Shown here: in pieces, positions 25,010 through 37,950 of the stretch
How the letters are laid out: the number at the start of each line of letters is the position of its first letter
Position numbering within the stretch: position 1 is the stretch's first letter
NCBI RefSeq assembly: GCF_037975245.1
Contig: NC_092571.1
Location: 6,552,501-6,616,500, forward strand
Origin: Apostichopus japonicus
Taxonomy: Eukaryota > Echinodermata > Holothuroidea > Aspidochirotida > Stichopodidae
Reading direction: 5' to 3'
Length of the DNA stretch: 64,000 nucleotides
Made by a program: the position numbers and the translations under genes
The notes under the pieces: generated by a model
Told to the model about the DNA's origin: nothing
What the model saw: the letters and a program-made list of their open reading frames with translations, nothing else
The model's database searches: none

Positions 25010-25095
25010 ACCATCACTATACATTATGTCAGGTTCATGAAGAACACTGCTTATGTTACATCATCGTAACCACAATGCATTTTTGCATTGTTTAT
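25010..25095 (-). repeat. short dispersed repeat, inverted relative to 31.3-31.39 kb
   Basis: Read on the minus strand it contains AATGCATTGTGGTTACGATG, ATGTAACATAAGCAG and TTCATGAACCTGACATAA. These match 31305-31390 on the plus strand with few differences. Origin unknown; the 31-kb copy abuts the LINE reverse-transcriptase fragment. Confidence 0.65.
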
Positions 25096-26779
25096 TGTTT
25101 GTTTTGTAGGCATGACCAATTTCATGTAGGTGCACCAGGGGGAGGGGGCACATGTTTGTTTCATTACATATTTGGCACACTTTTGATGTTTGCAAGTGTG
25201 TAAGTGTTCATCTTATGAAAGTGTTTCAATTAATTAATATGCATGGTGACATGGACTTAAATGCTGTATTTTTGGCATACAACTTTGATTAGAATATCTA
25301 ATATAAATGACAGATTGATTTGGTGGCAACAGATAGGTTGTGGGCTGTACATATGTCTGACTTTTTTAAGTGAAGCGGGGGGGGGGCGGGGATATTATGT
25401 CATGCATATCAATGAGTGGGTGCGGCTGAACGACAATTAACTAAGTTGGCTCATTGTGAACCAGATATAATGTGCCATACATTATACTGTATCCACAGTG
25501 CTGGAATATGTAATGGACAGATGGGGTGGGGAGGGGATATGGTGCCTTCTGACTCCAGCAAATGCTCATGGCAGACCAGTGGCCCAAATACAGTACCTTG
25601 CTGTTGGTATGGGTGGGGGGAGGGGGTGGGGCATTAGAGTTTCACTTGAACCTCTTTATTTGTGGAAAAGAAATTGGTTTTCCAACTGTTTGCATTACAA
25701 CAGCATTTTTTTATTGTAGCCTCTTAAACCTGGACAATTCTCATTAGCAATATGTTTCATATTGTATGGATCAGTGAAGAAGTTTACAGATGTTGGAGTT
25801 AAGTTGGCCTACCACTCACCCATCAATTCGCAGGATACCAAAATAAAAATAAATAGCTATGACACTGTTTTTCGACTTTTTTGTATTGCATGGTGTGAGC
25901 TGCTTTACAGGTTTTCATCATTAGCCACGATAAGCACATAGTACAAGATTTCACTGAACACGTTAAGCTCAAGTTGGTTCATTACTTGATACTTCTAGTC
26001 AAAAGTGTCATTGTGTGGGACTTTTGAATGAAACACACATCTCCATGCGGGTCAAAATAATGGACAAAGATAAGAGTTTCCTGTGTATACCTATACCCAT
26101 ATGTACTAATATGGATGTAAATGTTTGAAATAACCAATGTTACCATGGAAACTTAAGAACACAGGAGCTACTCTCCAAACGGATTACCTTTTATAATGCA
26201 AGCATAGTCGTATACACGAATAAAGTTGATCCCTCGCTTGAACCGTCAGAAAAGTTATGGACCCCCCCCCCACCCTTAAGTTTGAATTCGTAACAGAGGG
26301 TACAGCCTGTAAAGTGTTCTGTAATTAGTTTCTTCATGTAACAAATACAGTATAGTAAGAACAGGATGTGGAATAGTGAACGACACAACCACATCCCCTC
26401 CAACAAATGGGGCAAGTTTAAACGAAACCTTTGTACAAATTTATCTGATATCTGAGAGATATAAGTAAATGTTTAGTATGGAAATACATGGTTGAGTCAT
26501 TCAGTAATGCAATAGAACGGAATTTAGAAGGCTTATTAACAAGGAGATACGACAGTAAGTGACGCGCATATTGTATCGTGAACAGGGTTGCTTCTGACAG
26601 GATGTGAGCGAGAACTTAGTAGTAAAGCGGTGATAAAATGTAACGGTGATAATAATTAGGGTAATAAGAACGATTGTTAATAGTGGCAAATAAATCTCGA
26701 CAGTTCGTGGAGAGCGAAGGTCTCTGTGAAATATATTTCTGCGTTTTTTTTTTTTCTGTGGTAATGAGGCCTATCTAAC

Positions 26780-26780
<1 letters not shown>

Positions 26781-26818
<38 letters not shown>
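26781..26818. repeat. (TA)n microsatellite
   Basis: A nearly pure TA dinucleotide run. Confidence 0.97.
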
Positions 26819-26819
<1 letters not shown>

Positions 26820-27344
26820 TTCCGAATAGATAATCCTCTGGATCCAGTGCTTTACAGGAGTGATTGCACATATTCTCTCACAGCAATGTAATAAGCAACC
26901 TGTTCGTCATTATTTGCTAGTTTCTCATCTCTTCTGAAGTTCGTAGTTAGTGTTCTTTTTTTGTTCATTTTGAAGCGACAATGTGTGTGGAACAGCTACG
27001 CGGTGTTCAACTTCGTCATCCAAGTCTCTATGATCCACGTTGTCTAACACGTCTAACTTAATCCCATATGAAACAGCATCTTCCTGTTTAAAAGAAGATA
27101 ATGATTATGATTTTCAGTACTATACTGGCTTCCAAATTAATTTATATATCTATCAGACACGGCCACAATCAGATTTAATGTCATTACTATATTTCTGATT
27201 ATCATGCATGTGAACACATTTTCCACAAGTGCAGGTTTACTTTATTCGTTGGTCCGTACCATGCATCCGCCTATACCTTTCTCTTCTCTTTCGCTTAACC
27301 GCAGTCAATCTGTCTACAGAACCGTCTAGTATCTGTCTGTCTAT

Positions 27345-27759
27345 CAGTGGAGATGAGGGAGGGGGGGGCAGATTTTTTTGGGACACGATGGGCGACGGTG
27401 AAAAAAAAAGGGAGCAAATTAAAAAAAGAAAAATGTTGGCTACGCGCGCGGGCATTGTCTCGCGAGTGGCCATATATTTGTATTCACATACATCTTCAAT
27501 ATGTGATATAACCGGATGGTTTTCAACCGCTCAGGCGCGTACATTATATTTTCGTTTTTTTTTAACCAAAACGGGAAAATTTTAATACACCCTTAATAAG
27601 CCCTTTTCGAAAACAAAACTATTCGAATGGGGAGGGGAACACCCCTCCCCTCAAACCCTCCCCCAAGACTACGATCCGCCGCTATGTGCCTGAAATTGGG
27701 GACAGATATTTGACTTTGCCCCCCCCCCCCTACACACCAAAAAGCTGGCTAGGCCCCTG
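27345..27759. mobile_element. hAT-like non-autonomous element, imperfect TSD
   Basis: It starts CAGTGGAGATGAGGGAGGGG and ends CTGGCTAGGCCCCTG. The flanks are CTGTCTAT (27337-27344) and CTGTCTTT (27760-27767), 7 of 8 identical. The interior has G and C runs near both ends as in the other elements of this type here. TIR similarity is limited to a few bases, so the call is moderate. Open frames inside have no recognisable motif. Confidence 0.5.
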
Positions 27760-28895
27760 CTGTCTTTCTGTATACCTAACTCTCTATATTCTGTCTGTGT
27801 CTGGAAAGATATGAAGCACAGAAATGTACAGCATACATTTTGTGAATGTTTTGGACAGAAGATATTCTATTTATCATGTAGTAACCCAGAAAATATATGA
27901 GAGACAACGCCTGGCTGTAAGCTTTTATCATTACATGGTTTGGTCAGTGAGACGCGAGTCTGGTATTTATTTACGTTGGTTGATTTTAAAATGCAATTTG
28001 CAGACACGATGTTACCATTCTGTACCAGATACATCAGGTCATTCTCACAACGAGAAAGTTCAACCAACGAAAATACTAACGTCCTCTTCAAGAAAATCAA
28101 TCTGATATCCATCATTGTGTGCACCCTGAACCCACATTCGCATTGGTGTTTGATTTCCGGCAGTTTGTATTTTTTGATGAATGAATTAATCTCGAAAAGA
28201 CTTTAATTGGTTGTTAATGACATGCTGGAAGACGTAATTAATGGAGCGCAAACAAATCAAGATCACACCAGCCGTCCTTCTTGATCCATCGTGTAGAAGA
28301 GATCCTAGAAACCACTCAAGCTTGAAGAGTAAATGTACAAAACAAACAAATCTAAATTGAGCAATAGTGGGATCGGGCCGAAGGCTAGTTACAGTTAGGG
28401 ACAAGTTTGAATGACGTAATTGGATGACTGGTCATTTTTTTACAAACAATGAAATAAAAAAGAAACGTAGGTCAGCTCTCAAACAAGCTAATCTACGTGA
28501 CTGGATTGCCGTTTGACGAGATGATCTTATCTTTTCAAACGATAAATTATGAAAATTAACCTTTGACCCACTTGCTACAATGTTAACTGAGAATCGAATC
28601 TGTGTGGGTGCGTGTGTGTGGAAAATAACTGTTTTGCACAAATAGTACTTTTTAAGAGTGTGCATATATCGATAATTTTCTTCTTTGTTTATAACCGTTT
28701 TGCAATGTTTGTATGTCGTCAATTTGATGTCCCTTCCACGCTGATGGTGTTCATTAGCCTACTTATCATACTTGGTAGTGTGCGCTTCTGTCACCAGACA
28801 AGGTTTGTGCGTCAGAACTCATGACAATCTCACACTCTCAGCTCATAACCATTACACAATAGGCACTGAGCGAAAGAAACGAATGCGGTTCTTAC

Positions 28896-29126
28896 CTTAT
28901 AAACATCTCGCCATAGTCGTTCTATTCGATCGCTGGTTGTGTACTGATTTTCCAGCAACTTGAGAGATACCCTCCCTGTACCTCTCAAGGGGTGTTCTAA
29001 CATGAATTTGCACACAAGCGTGTTTTCTCCTCCTTTATCTGATCGGACACGCTGAGGAAGACCAAACTCATCAACAGCTCCTAAAAAGGCCTTCAGCACC
29101 GTGTCAGCCTTATCGGTAGAACAAAC
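28896..29126 (-). pseudogene. DDE integrase-type exon fragment
   Basis: It reads on the minus strand TDKADTVLKAFLGAVDEFGL, PQRVRSDKGGEN, FMLEHPLRGTGR, then RIERLWRDVYK and a donor GTAAGA. This is the integrase (rve) core of transposon-encoded proteins common in animal genomes: the second catalytic Asp lies in R-S-D-x-G-G-E-N and the Glu in R-I-E-R-L-W-R-D. The usual H-N-Q before R-I-E-R is replaced by T-S-D. Only one exon is present; neither the upstream zinc-binding part nor the downstream exon was found, so it is a truncated relic. The element superfamily is not decided. Confidence 0.72.
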
Positions 29127-29129
29127 CAA

Positions 29130-30980
29130 AAAAAGAAAAAACTAGCATGCATGGGCTGTATCCATCGATGCCACCATGGATTACAAATCTCCACCTGCCA
29201 ATTAACAATTAGAAGACACTATCTATTGTTGTTTATTTTATTTCTTATTGTTTTGCAGCATCAACAATTTTCATTTTTGATAGCTGGGCTAACTATTTGC
29301 ATTAATGCTCCATCCCCGACCTCCATCTGTGCCGTCAACCATTTTGCGGAAATTCTGATTTTATATTTGGTCATGTAAGTGTCTGACAACTCTGTTGGGT
29401 ATGACAATACAAGTTTCCGACTCAATGTACACGTGACATCGAAACCAACAAAACACACACATTTTATATATTTTTTTGGGCACCCTAGCGTATACTGTGC
29501 CCCCCTCCCCTCTTCGCGTGGAGTAAACTCCCCCCCACTTGGTCCCAAAAGTAAAGTATATTAGACAAATTTCTCTGTGATTCAATTCTTTGCTCATATT
29601 CGCTATAGGTCTCTGACATATAAAACTGACAAGCCAATCTTTGTAGGAGAAAGGAAGGCCAACATAATATGCACATGTACATGAAGTTACGTCAATTGAG
29701 AGTCTTATACATCGCAATAACTTGATATTAGATGTAATAAGAAGACTACTGAAGAAATGAACATTCCCAGACTTTGTGATAAGTTTTGTGTGTGCAATAC
29801 GGGTAAAAGTACACCTTGATATTATAAATGCATTTTGGTTATATGTTTTGTCACTTATGATGCGGACCCAGGGCAGTGTGTGAGCGTGTACACACCCTTT
29901 TCAATCTCGCAACAAGAAAATCTTAAGTAGTTATTAGCGGGTATATCTTATTATTTATCTAACAATTAGGCTACATATGCCACCTAATACACCATTTCAC
30001 ATTTCCCCGCCCCCCCCCCAAATCGCTCTAGATTACAATCTCCTTCAACAACCAATCTCTTTGAACATCATGAAAATATTCTTTCCCTGGATCACGCCTC
30101 TGTATATGGTGAATACCTTGAGTCAATGGGGTGAGAGGTACTGAAACATTCGCTTGGGACAGCAGTTTGTTAAAACAAAGTTTCGACTTCACAATTTTGT
30201 CTCCATTTCGAAAGTACGAATTGTACTGAAATTTCAATTATCTCATATTTTCGTTTTTGTATTGTTATCTACAATCTAACTCGATCATACCAGGTTGCTA
30301 ATGTCAAACTTCACCAAGACATCTACCCTCTTTTCAATTAATGGAGAAGAAGTGAATTGTTCGTTTCCGTAAACTTTGAGACACGAGTGTGTCTACTGAG
30401 GGCGGATAACATGATTAAGTGTAAATAATGTGTAGTTGTGTATGTTCAATGTACGTTCACAATCAAATTGTCAATAGACGGAAAATTCAATCAAAAGAAA
30501 TCAATTAATTTGCGATAAATGTGTATTTCCTGCTTTTACCTTCCAATTTGTTAATAAAGATTAATTTGTGTAATTATGTATATTTTGTTTAGTCTTGAAC
30601 AATGAAATTGTCAATAAACTGAAAGTTAAACTGAAAAGAAACTATTCCGATTTGCATAATTGTTTAACATGTGGCACGACCACACATATTATTACCACAA
30701 CTTCCACAAGCGTTCTAACTACTAAATAATGAACACGTGTATTTTGTGTATAGATGATATCTGGAACTATGTGATATGGATAAATCCTCCGCCACGTCGC
30801 ACATATGTTCCTTCGGACCCCAAACAGACCCGAGTGAGCATCATTTAGTGTATATTGTCTATAAGGGGCAACTTAGACACTGATTAGGGTAACGATTTTC
30901 ACGGTCAATAAATAGCTATTAACATTATATATACGACAATAAGTGATAAGGATCACTTAATAACTCTGGAACCAATTTAA
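29130..30980. other. non-coding, nothing recognised
   Basis: AT-rich, with a poly-C run near 30008-30019. Short open frames on both strands lack family motifs. Confidence 0.5.
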
Positions 30981-30984
30981 AGAT

Positions 30985-31388
30985 GTTCCACGTACCCCAT
31001 AACAAGTAAGTATTTTGTAGAAGAATGCGGTGGTCAATGGTATCAAAAGATGTTGAAAGATCAAAGAAGAGTGCAGCTGTGTAGCGTATTATCCAATCAT
31101 TCCTAGATTATGTCGACAAGATTGAGTGCCGCCATACATGTTGTGTTTTTTGCGGGAACCATATTGATTTGGATACAAGTCGTGTTTAAGTATAAAGTTG
31201 TAAAAACGGTTGGGAACAAGTCGTTCAATAAGTTTAGATATTGAAGGTAAAACAGATATTAATCTATAATTATGCATGAGCTGCTCATTGCCAGATTTAA
31301 CCATAATGCTAAATGCATTGTGGTTTCGATGATGTAACATGAGCAGTTTTTCTTCATGAATCTGACATAAAGTGTAGTGAGGTTGCAC
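30985..31388 (-). pseudogene. LINE reverse transcriptase fragment (CR1/Jockey-like)
   Basis: Minus-strand frame N-Y-R-L-I-S-V-L-P-S-I-S-K-L-I-E-R (about 31210-31270) and YNFILKHDLYPNQYGSRKKH are the N-terminal fingers of a non-LTR reverse transcriptase. After stops and a frameshift the sequence at 31022-31077 reads FFDLSTSFDTIDHRIL, the motif-A region (A-F-D-T-I-D-H family pattern, here S-F-D). The remainder of the element is absent. It is a dead 5'- and 3'-truncated LINE piece, and its right end meets a short dispersed repeat also seen at 25 kb. Confidence 0.85.
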
Positions 31389-31389
31389 A

Positions 31390-31967
31390 TGTTTACAAGC
31401 CTTTCACGATTTGACCTGTTCTGCCCAAATGACATTTGACCTCCACCAAAATCTTAAGGCTTCTTTTTTACTCAATGTTATACACCCCATAGCAAGTACG
31501 AGATTTGCCCAAGCTTCCAATATTGAGATATCATGTTTACAAGGTTTTCACAATTTGACCTCTGATGACCCCAGAAGACCTATTACCTCCACCAAACAAA
31601 ATAGGCATCTTGTACTCAATATGGTACTTCTACACACTAAATATGAAGTCTGCTTTTGCTTCCCATCTTGAGATATCCTGTTTACAAAGTTTTCACAATG
31701 TGACCCCAAATGACCTTTGTCCTCCACCAAAACGATAGGCTTCTTGCAACTCAATATGTTACTTCTACACATTAAATATGAAATTGGTCCGACCTTCCCT
31801 TCTTGAGATGTCGTGTTCACAAGATTTTCACAATTTGTCCCCTGGTGACCCCAAATGGCATGTGACCTCCACCAAAAGCAATAGGCTTCTTGTACTTTAT
31901 GTGGTACTTCACCACATTAAATATGAGGTCTGCCCAAGCTTCCCTTCTTGAGATATACCTATTTCAA
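31390..31967 (+). repeat. four imperfect ~135-155 bp tandem units with TGACCT motifs
   Basis: Units begin with TGTTTACAAG or a variant at 31390, 31534, 31679 and 31814, giving lengths of 144, 145 and 135. Each contains TTTTCACAATTTGACC, CCTCCACCAAAA, TAGGCTTCTTG and CCTTCTTGAGATAT, in that order. The reverse complement of the same unit appears at 63830-64000 and, diverged, at 22.1-23.2 kb. Confidence 0.85.
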
Positions 31968-32800
31968 TAGTTTTCTTGCACTCAAGGGAGATCTACATAC
32001 CAAATATGAAGTTCAAGCAAGTTGTTCATTGACCTTGAGTTATAGCATTAACTGTACATGCTCATGTCACATACACACACACATGCCAACTTGAGCAAGG
32101 GTTTTCTAACCTACCAAACAGCAGGTAAACAAAAGTTTATCACCCAAACATGGTTCGGGCTTGGCTGAGTATACATCTTCTTTGGGGGCATGTTTCCAAT
32201 GTGGTACTGAGGTAGTTGTTCGTGCTGACTGCGGGTAGGTCGAAATGCACACAGTATGAAACATGTAAGAGAGGTATGAAGTACAAATATGAAGTTCATC
32301 CAACTTCCACTTATATGGGATTAGGGTTTTACAAGCTTTCCAGACTTTAAGCTCAAATTTGCTTGTTATCTTTTCAAGTTAAAAATCCTTTTGTTATGAG
32401 CCAGTGAAATTACATAACCATAGCAAGGAAAATTGTTTAATGCTGATCGGGTACCATAAATCACTTCATTACAGTTAAACACTGATTATAAATGTAAATA
32501 AATAACTTGCATTATATGAAACAGAGCTTTATTGTAGTCTTCAGATAAGAACACATATCATTGCTTAACTTCATATCAAAACATGCTATGATGAATATTT
32601 CCATGAATTATTTGTTTGGAAACAGCCTTCAAAATCCTAATATGTTATTACACTTTGGGCATACTGTAATAAAAACCATTATAAATGACCCACTAATACC
32701 TTGAATACCAGGCATTACATAATAGCTCAGAATGACATTGCTTCCTTAAATCAACAGAGTAACTACTGTACATATCCAGTTTGGAAAAATATGAAAACAG
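31968..32800. other. non-coding, diverged continuation of the TGACCT repeat then unique sequence
   Basis: The first ~80 bp still resemble the preceding units (CAAATATGAAGTTCA). The rest is AT-rich without recognisable features. Confidence 0.4.
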
Positions 32801-33395
32801 GATACATCATGCGCACCACGGTTAGCATCATGATACATCATGCGCACCACGGCTAGCATTATGATACATCATGCGCACCAAGGTTAGCATCATGATACAT
32901 CATGCGCACCACGGCTAGCATCATGATACATCATGTGTACCACGGCTAGCATCATGATACATCATGCGCACCACGGCTAGCATCATGATACATCATGCGC
33001 ACCAAGGCTAGCACCATGATACATTATGCGCACCACGGCTAGCATCATGATACATCATGCGCACCACGGCTAGCATCATGATACATCATGCGCACCACGG
33101 CTAGCATCATGATACATCATGCGCACCACGGCTAGCATCATGATACATCATGTGTACCAAGGCTAGCATCATGATACATCATGCGCACCAAGGCTAGCAC
33201 CATGATACATCATGCGCACCACGGCTAGCATCATGATACATCATGTGTACCAAGGCTAGCATCATGATACATCATGCGCACATTGGGCTAGCATCATGAT
33301 ACATCATGCGCACATTGGGCTAGCATCATGATACATCATGCGCACCAAGGCTAGCATCATGATACTGTACATCATGCACACCACGGTTAGCACCA
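32801..33395. repeat. 31-bp minisatellite, 19 copies
   Basis: The unit is GATACATCATGCGCACCACG plus GCTAGCATCAT. Eighteen units plus one altered final unit were counted. Two units are 32 bp (CATTGGG in place of CCACGG or CCAAGG). Variants alternate between GCGCACC and GTGTACC and between CACGG and CAAGG. Unit junctions form the dyad CATGATACATCATG. Confidence 0.97.
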
Positions 33396-34470
33396 ATGTT
33401 TCATTGAGAAAATGGACGCATTTTGCAATTTAGCCTGTACATTTTCCATGACTTACTGGTCAGTGATATGTTGTGCTGGATAGTACATACTGTACAGTAT
33501 GTGTACTAAGCCACGGTTTCCACTGATTTGCCCTCTTGACTGTCCCTGTTGTACTAAAATGGCCAGTGAGGTAGTACTTTAGGTAAGGTTGCTGGGACAG
33601 GGTACCAGTGACTTCTGCTATATTTCCTACTGAGCTATGCATGTTTACTAGTGGTGGATGTTTATTCTGGGTAGCAAATGGGTACACAAGGCATTTTGTT
33701 ATTGCTTTGGTGATATTTTAGTAGATGTTGTAATGAAAAGCATCCTTTTAAAAAAAATTAATGGTTCTGAGGTTACATGCCAATGGTACAACAGTCCAAT
33801 GATCTGCAATATAATCATGGATAATATTTAGCTCCGTTATTGAAAAACACCTGCTACAGGACTTCACAAGAGTACAGTTGTTTGTAGAACAAACATTGTT
33901 TACCAAGGACAAAAATGTTATTTTCTTCAGATTCATGACTACCTTCTCAATGCCCCAAAACCAGCAACTACTCAGTGATCTGATATGGTAAGTTGGTGAA
34001 TCAAAGTTGAGTGGAGGAATTATTTGAACCTATGACCCCATACTGATTTCAAATGAGGCCAGGTTAATATGCACATATGTGACTGCAAGATGGCACAGTA
34101 CCAGAATATACAGACAGATTAACTGTTTACTTATATATGTGGATAGTTAATGACAAATGCTTACTGTACCACGTTTGCTGGTACAACTCAAATATACATT
34201 CCCGGACATGCCATGTTCAATAGATCCAGTTCCATCCATGAAGACACTTCACTGCTTTGGACCACAGAGGAACACTTGATTCCAAAAATACACTTTGCAT
34301 GATTAGTGTGCTTGCATAAACATTTTAGATACATAGCAAGCACAAAATATAGCTTCCACCAGTAAGAGAGGGTGACTTTTTGCCATGTCAAGAGCAGATC
34401 CAATTCATCAGTCTCTAGTAGTAATTTCCCTTCAAGAATTGCCTTCTGATTTGATTATTCAGTGCCCCCT
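33396..34470. other. non-coding, includes the presumed MRPL51 3' flank
   Basis: The bases just left of 34471 would be the 3' untranslated region of the minus-strand MRPL51 exon. No clean polyadenylation signal was fixed and no other gene is supported. Confidence 0.45.
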
Positions 34471-34841
34471 CTAGTCATCAGTTTTATACATCCATTTGCC
34501 CTTATTTCTATTTAACTTTTTATACAAATAGAACATTCTTTTCTGTAAGTCATGTCTTTCCTTTGGGCCCATGTCGTTTCCAACATATTTTTTCTTGGCA
34601 ATTAGCATCTGAAGCTCGTTTTTAGGCTTCCAGCCCTTCAACCACCACGGCCCACTTTTTATATTTCTACGCAAATCGTATGTTCCATCACCAAGAATGT
34701 CTTTATAATCGTTCTCTCCAAAGAGGGCATTCTCTTCGCTCCATGCGTCATCTGGCTTCATCTTTGGCACAGGAAGCTGCTTCCACTGGATGAGAGATTC
34801 TGTTGAAGGTCGCTCTGTCTTATCAGACCACAGCAAAGCAG
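34471..34841 (-). CDS. MRPL51: mitochondrial ribosomal protein L51 (mL51), last exon
   Basis: A structural protein of the large subunit of the mitochondrial ribosome. The minus-strand exon encodes about 122 residues including ENALFGENDYKDILGDG, GPWWLKGWKPKNELQ, KKKYVGNDM, RMFYLYKKLNRNKGKW and a short tail YKTDD before TAG (stop at 34471-34473). The block order (W/E-x-A-x-F-G, I-L-G, P-W-L-x-G-W, N-E-L-Q, K-x-V-G, Y-L-Y-K-x-x-N-R-x-G-K) is that of MRPL51, whose usual length is near 130 residues. The exon starts after TTCAATTCAG on the minus strand, with two bases completing a codon from an upstream exon. The missing upstream exon(s), at higher coordinates, should carry the start codon and the mitochondrial targeting sequence; I could not identify them. 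Open frame intact, with no sign of decay. Neighbours are repeats only. Confidence 0.9.
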
Positions 34842-37312
34842 CTGAATTGAAAAGAAGAGAAACATTTCTTACTGTACCTTGATAAATCTGCTAACATGTA
34901 TACATACATTACTGTAAGACAAGTTGTCAAGTGTATCTAGACAAAGAAAACCTCTCTCTTTTCATTTGTGTGACAACATTCTCCACATATTACTTGAGTA
35001 CTCTCACTTTTTTCCAAACATTAGTCACCCCATATTTTCTGTATCCCTTTCTAAATTTATTTAATGTTTATGAAAAACGTTTTTCTAGTAAATCTTTAAT
35101 ACAACTGTTTTGATATCCACATACAGTATGCTTTGTAACCTATTCCATTCAGTGAAGTACTGTATGTACAATGTTATTACACACTTTTGAAATTAGTATA
35201 ACAATTTAACTTAGCCCACATTATGTGTGTGCCTGCAAGTCAATGTGTTTTTCACCGTTCTAAAGTAGCGAAATTCTGTGAAACAAATTTAAATTCACAG
35301 TTATACATAACCTTTGAACCTCATCGAATGCAGAAAATCTTTACAATTTGCTATTAAAACGATGATATTAGTCTGTGCATGCAATTCTCAGTTTAATGTT
35401 AAAAGAATAGTCCAGGTCAAAATTTCTTTTTGATATGTTAATGAGGAACATAATCTAAGTCTGGTGAAATTTGCATTCAATCCCTATGTACCGGTTTTTT
35501 GTACACTGTACCTCCAGTCAAACCCAAAGGGTGGAACATCCCTTACAGGCTATCATATGTGTGCACTCAAATATCATAACGTTAGGCCTTGTAGTCACAT
35601 ACAGTAAGTATGTTTCAACAACAAGCGCTCATGGTAAGAAGATGTGCTTGAATTTTTTCAGAGAGTATCACATAGTATTTGAACCATTGTTTTGATCATA
35701 AACTGTTATGAGTTGAGACAAGGAATTTTGTGGGAGCTAACATCTCTGATACTGACAAGGAATTTCCATCTCAGTTTCTTGATTCTCTCCCTATTGAGAA
35801 CTGCTAAAGTAAAATGTGTATTCATACCACAATAGTTTCTTTTTGCAAACTTTTTCAGTCCTTGTGACCCTGTGCGCCAGTCAATCTCAGGCATGTCACA
35901 CTCCGATCACAGTGTAGGCTGTGATTCTATCATGTCATCTTTACAACTACACAAGTAAAGAAGGTCATACAATAAATGCAATTGGTGTTCGATCGGGATG
36001 AAAGCATTTTTTCTATGGGACACAACAATTTTGGTGGACTTGCGTCCCTGGGATGTTAACTGTTTTGCTCTAGTGACATTACTACTGTAATATACAGATT
36101 GCAATGTACCGTAAGGATTCTGAATCATGAAGACTTGTGCACAATTATTTGACTACAGTACTTCCAAAAAGTAACTTTGATTTTCCTATTACTTATTTAT
36201 ATCGTGAGATCAGGAGAGGGGAAAATGGCCATTTGGCATTTGAATAACTGGAAAATAGTAGTCCTGCATGCATTAGTGCATAGGCCTATTGATAATTGGC
36301 TTTCTTTAGAACTATTATAAGTTTTTACGACTACTGTGGGAGAGTCAGGCCGCTGCAGGGTCAGCCGGGGACAGATGATAATCAGGGGGATGGATGGTTA
36401 CCGGGAGGGATGATGATGGGGGACGGGAGATGATGATGGGGAGGCATGATTACTATACCAAATTGATATTTTCGATAGCTAACAATCAATAATTTTCATT
36501 GAAATATGAAACTGCTAAAAGGTACTTAGAATAGGTCCAAAAACAAATGAATTTGGCCCTAATATAGCCTAAAAATTACAAAATTTCACTGCCCAGGGAT
36601 GTTGATATTCACAAGAGGCCCTAACACATGGAACTGGATGAGCCATATTGCATCATGATTTTGTGACACCAAAAGCACACTCAGTTTTTTAATGTCCACA
36701 CCCAAAAGACCAATTCCTGGCTCAGCCCCTGGTTCTACAAAACCAAATACTAGTTGGTACCATTTTCAGATAGTGTCTGATTATAATTTTCAAACACTAG
36801 AATACTGAGAATTAACTGAATTTTTTTTCTTTACAGAGCACGGAGAGGGGATGTTGGGATCTCATTTGCATTTTCTTGTCTTTCTGGTATTTACCAAGAT
36901 AGTTTCCATATTGAACGCTTGGTACATGGTAGCCACTCAATTATCATCCCACTTCAAGACTATTAATGCTGTCAATGTGCCGAGCAACTCAGGTGTATCA
37001 GTAAATAGATGCCCTCTGAAGCTAACGAGCAGCCGTTATATACAGTACCGTGACAGTAGGCGTGAACTCGACAAACTGGTTTATGACTGGACTAGCCTCA
37101 TCAGTTTTGAGACTTCAAAATTGCCAAGGAATATCAAATTAGATTTTTTTCCCCTAGCCATGAAGGTATTCCTCTGTATGGAACTGAAATTTACCATTCC
37201 TTTTTAGAGGTTTTGTTATGAATGATGCATATGCCTAGTACTACTGTACTAGTACTAGTGCTACATTACTTACTACTACTACTAGGCCTAATAATAATAT
37301 AGTACTACTACT
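34842..37312. other. presumed MRPL51 intron and intergenic sequence
   Basis: No exon is supported. Two consecutive minus-strand frames (36128-35907 and 35894-35706) and a plus-strand frame at 36851-37207 are open but unrecognised. A GGGGATGATGAT-type low-complexity patch lies at about 36365-36450. Confidence 0.4.
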
Positions 37313-37320
37313 ACTAACTG

Positions 37321-37936
37321 CAGGGGCGTAGCGAAGGTTTTTTTGTTGGAGGGGGTGTGGAGAATTTGATTTGCCGACGGATCTGGAAGTGGTGACTGAA
37401 ATGAGGGAGGGGTCTAAGGGGAGGGGGTGTCCCCTCCCCTTTGGCAATTTTTTAGTTTTGAAACGTCCTTAGATGCAATCTGGTGTATATTTTAAGTCAA
37501 ATTTGATTTGCCGACGGATCTGGAAGTTGTGACTGAAATGGGGGAGGGGTCTAAGGGGAGGGGATGTCCCCCTCCCCTTTGGAAAATTTTTAGTTTTGAA
37601 ACGTCCTTAGGTGCAATCTGGTGCATATTTTAAGTCAAATTTGATTTGCCGACGGATCTGGAAGTGGTGACTGAAATGGGGGAGGGGTCTAAGGGTAGGG
37701 GGTCTAAAATTTTAGTTTTAAAACGTCCTTAGATGCAATCTGGTGCATATTTTAAGTCAAATTTGGCACGGAAGAAGCTCCCGTTCTCCTTTTCTCTATT
37801 CAGCTTTCCTTCTTTCTTCCCCTTCCGCTCTTTCACCTTTTCTCCTTTTGCCGACAGACCCAAAATTTGCCGACAGCGACCAAATTATTGGGGGGGTGTG
37901 ACACCCCCCCACACCCCCCCGCTCGCTACGCCCCTG
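37321..37936. mobile_element. hAT-like non-autonomous element with internal 138-bp repeats
   Basis: Termini CAGGGGCGTAGCGA and, inverted, CAGGGGCGTAGCGA are identical over 14 bp. Flanks are ACTAACTG (37313-37320) and ACTAACCG (37937-37944), 7 of 8 identical. The interior holds about three tandem copies of a 137-138 bp unit (GATTTGCCGACGGATCTGG, GACTGAAATG, GGGGAGGGG, GAAACGTCCTTAG), starting near 37368, 37505 and 37643. No transposase. Confidence 0.85.
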
Positions 37937-37950
37937 ACTAACCGGGTACC

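Larger units (their letters stand above)
24745..27336. other. non-coding, G-rich patches and one short dispersed repeat
   Basis: Poly-G or G-rich stretches lie at about 24893-24906, 25137-25148, 25376-25390 and 25613-25631, and a poly-C at about 26261. No exon is supported. AATAAAAATAAA near 25840 could serve as a polyadenylation signal for the HECT gene but is far from its stop. Confidence 0.45.

Noticed and set aside
32801-33395. CRISPR array
   Set aside because: Units are contiguous 31-bp tandem repeats without unique spacers, in a eukaryotic sequence.
35706-36128. Two adjacent minus-strand frames upstream of MRPL51, considered as its first exon
   Set aside because: Neither shows a mitochondrial targeting segment or fits the phase required by the MRPL51 exon.
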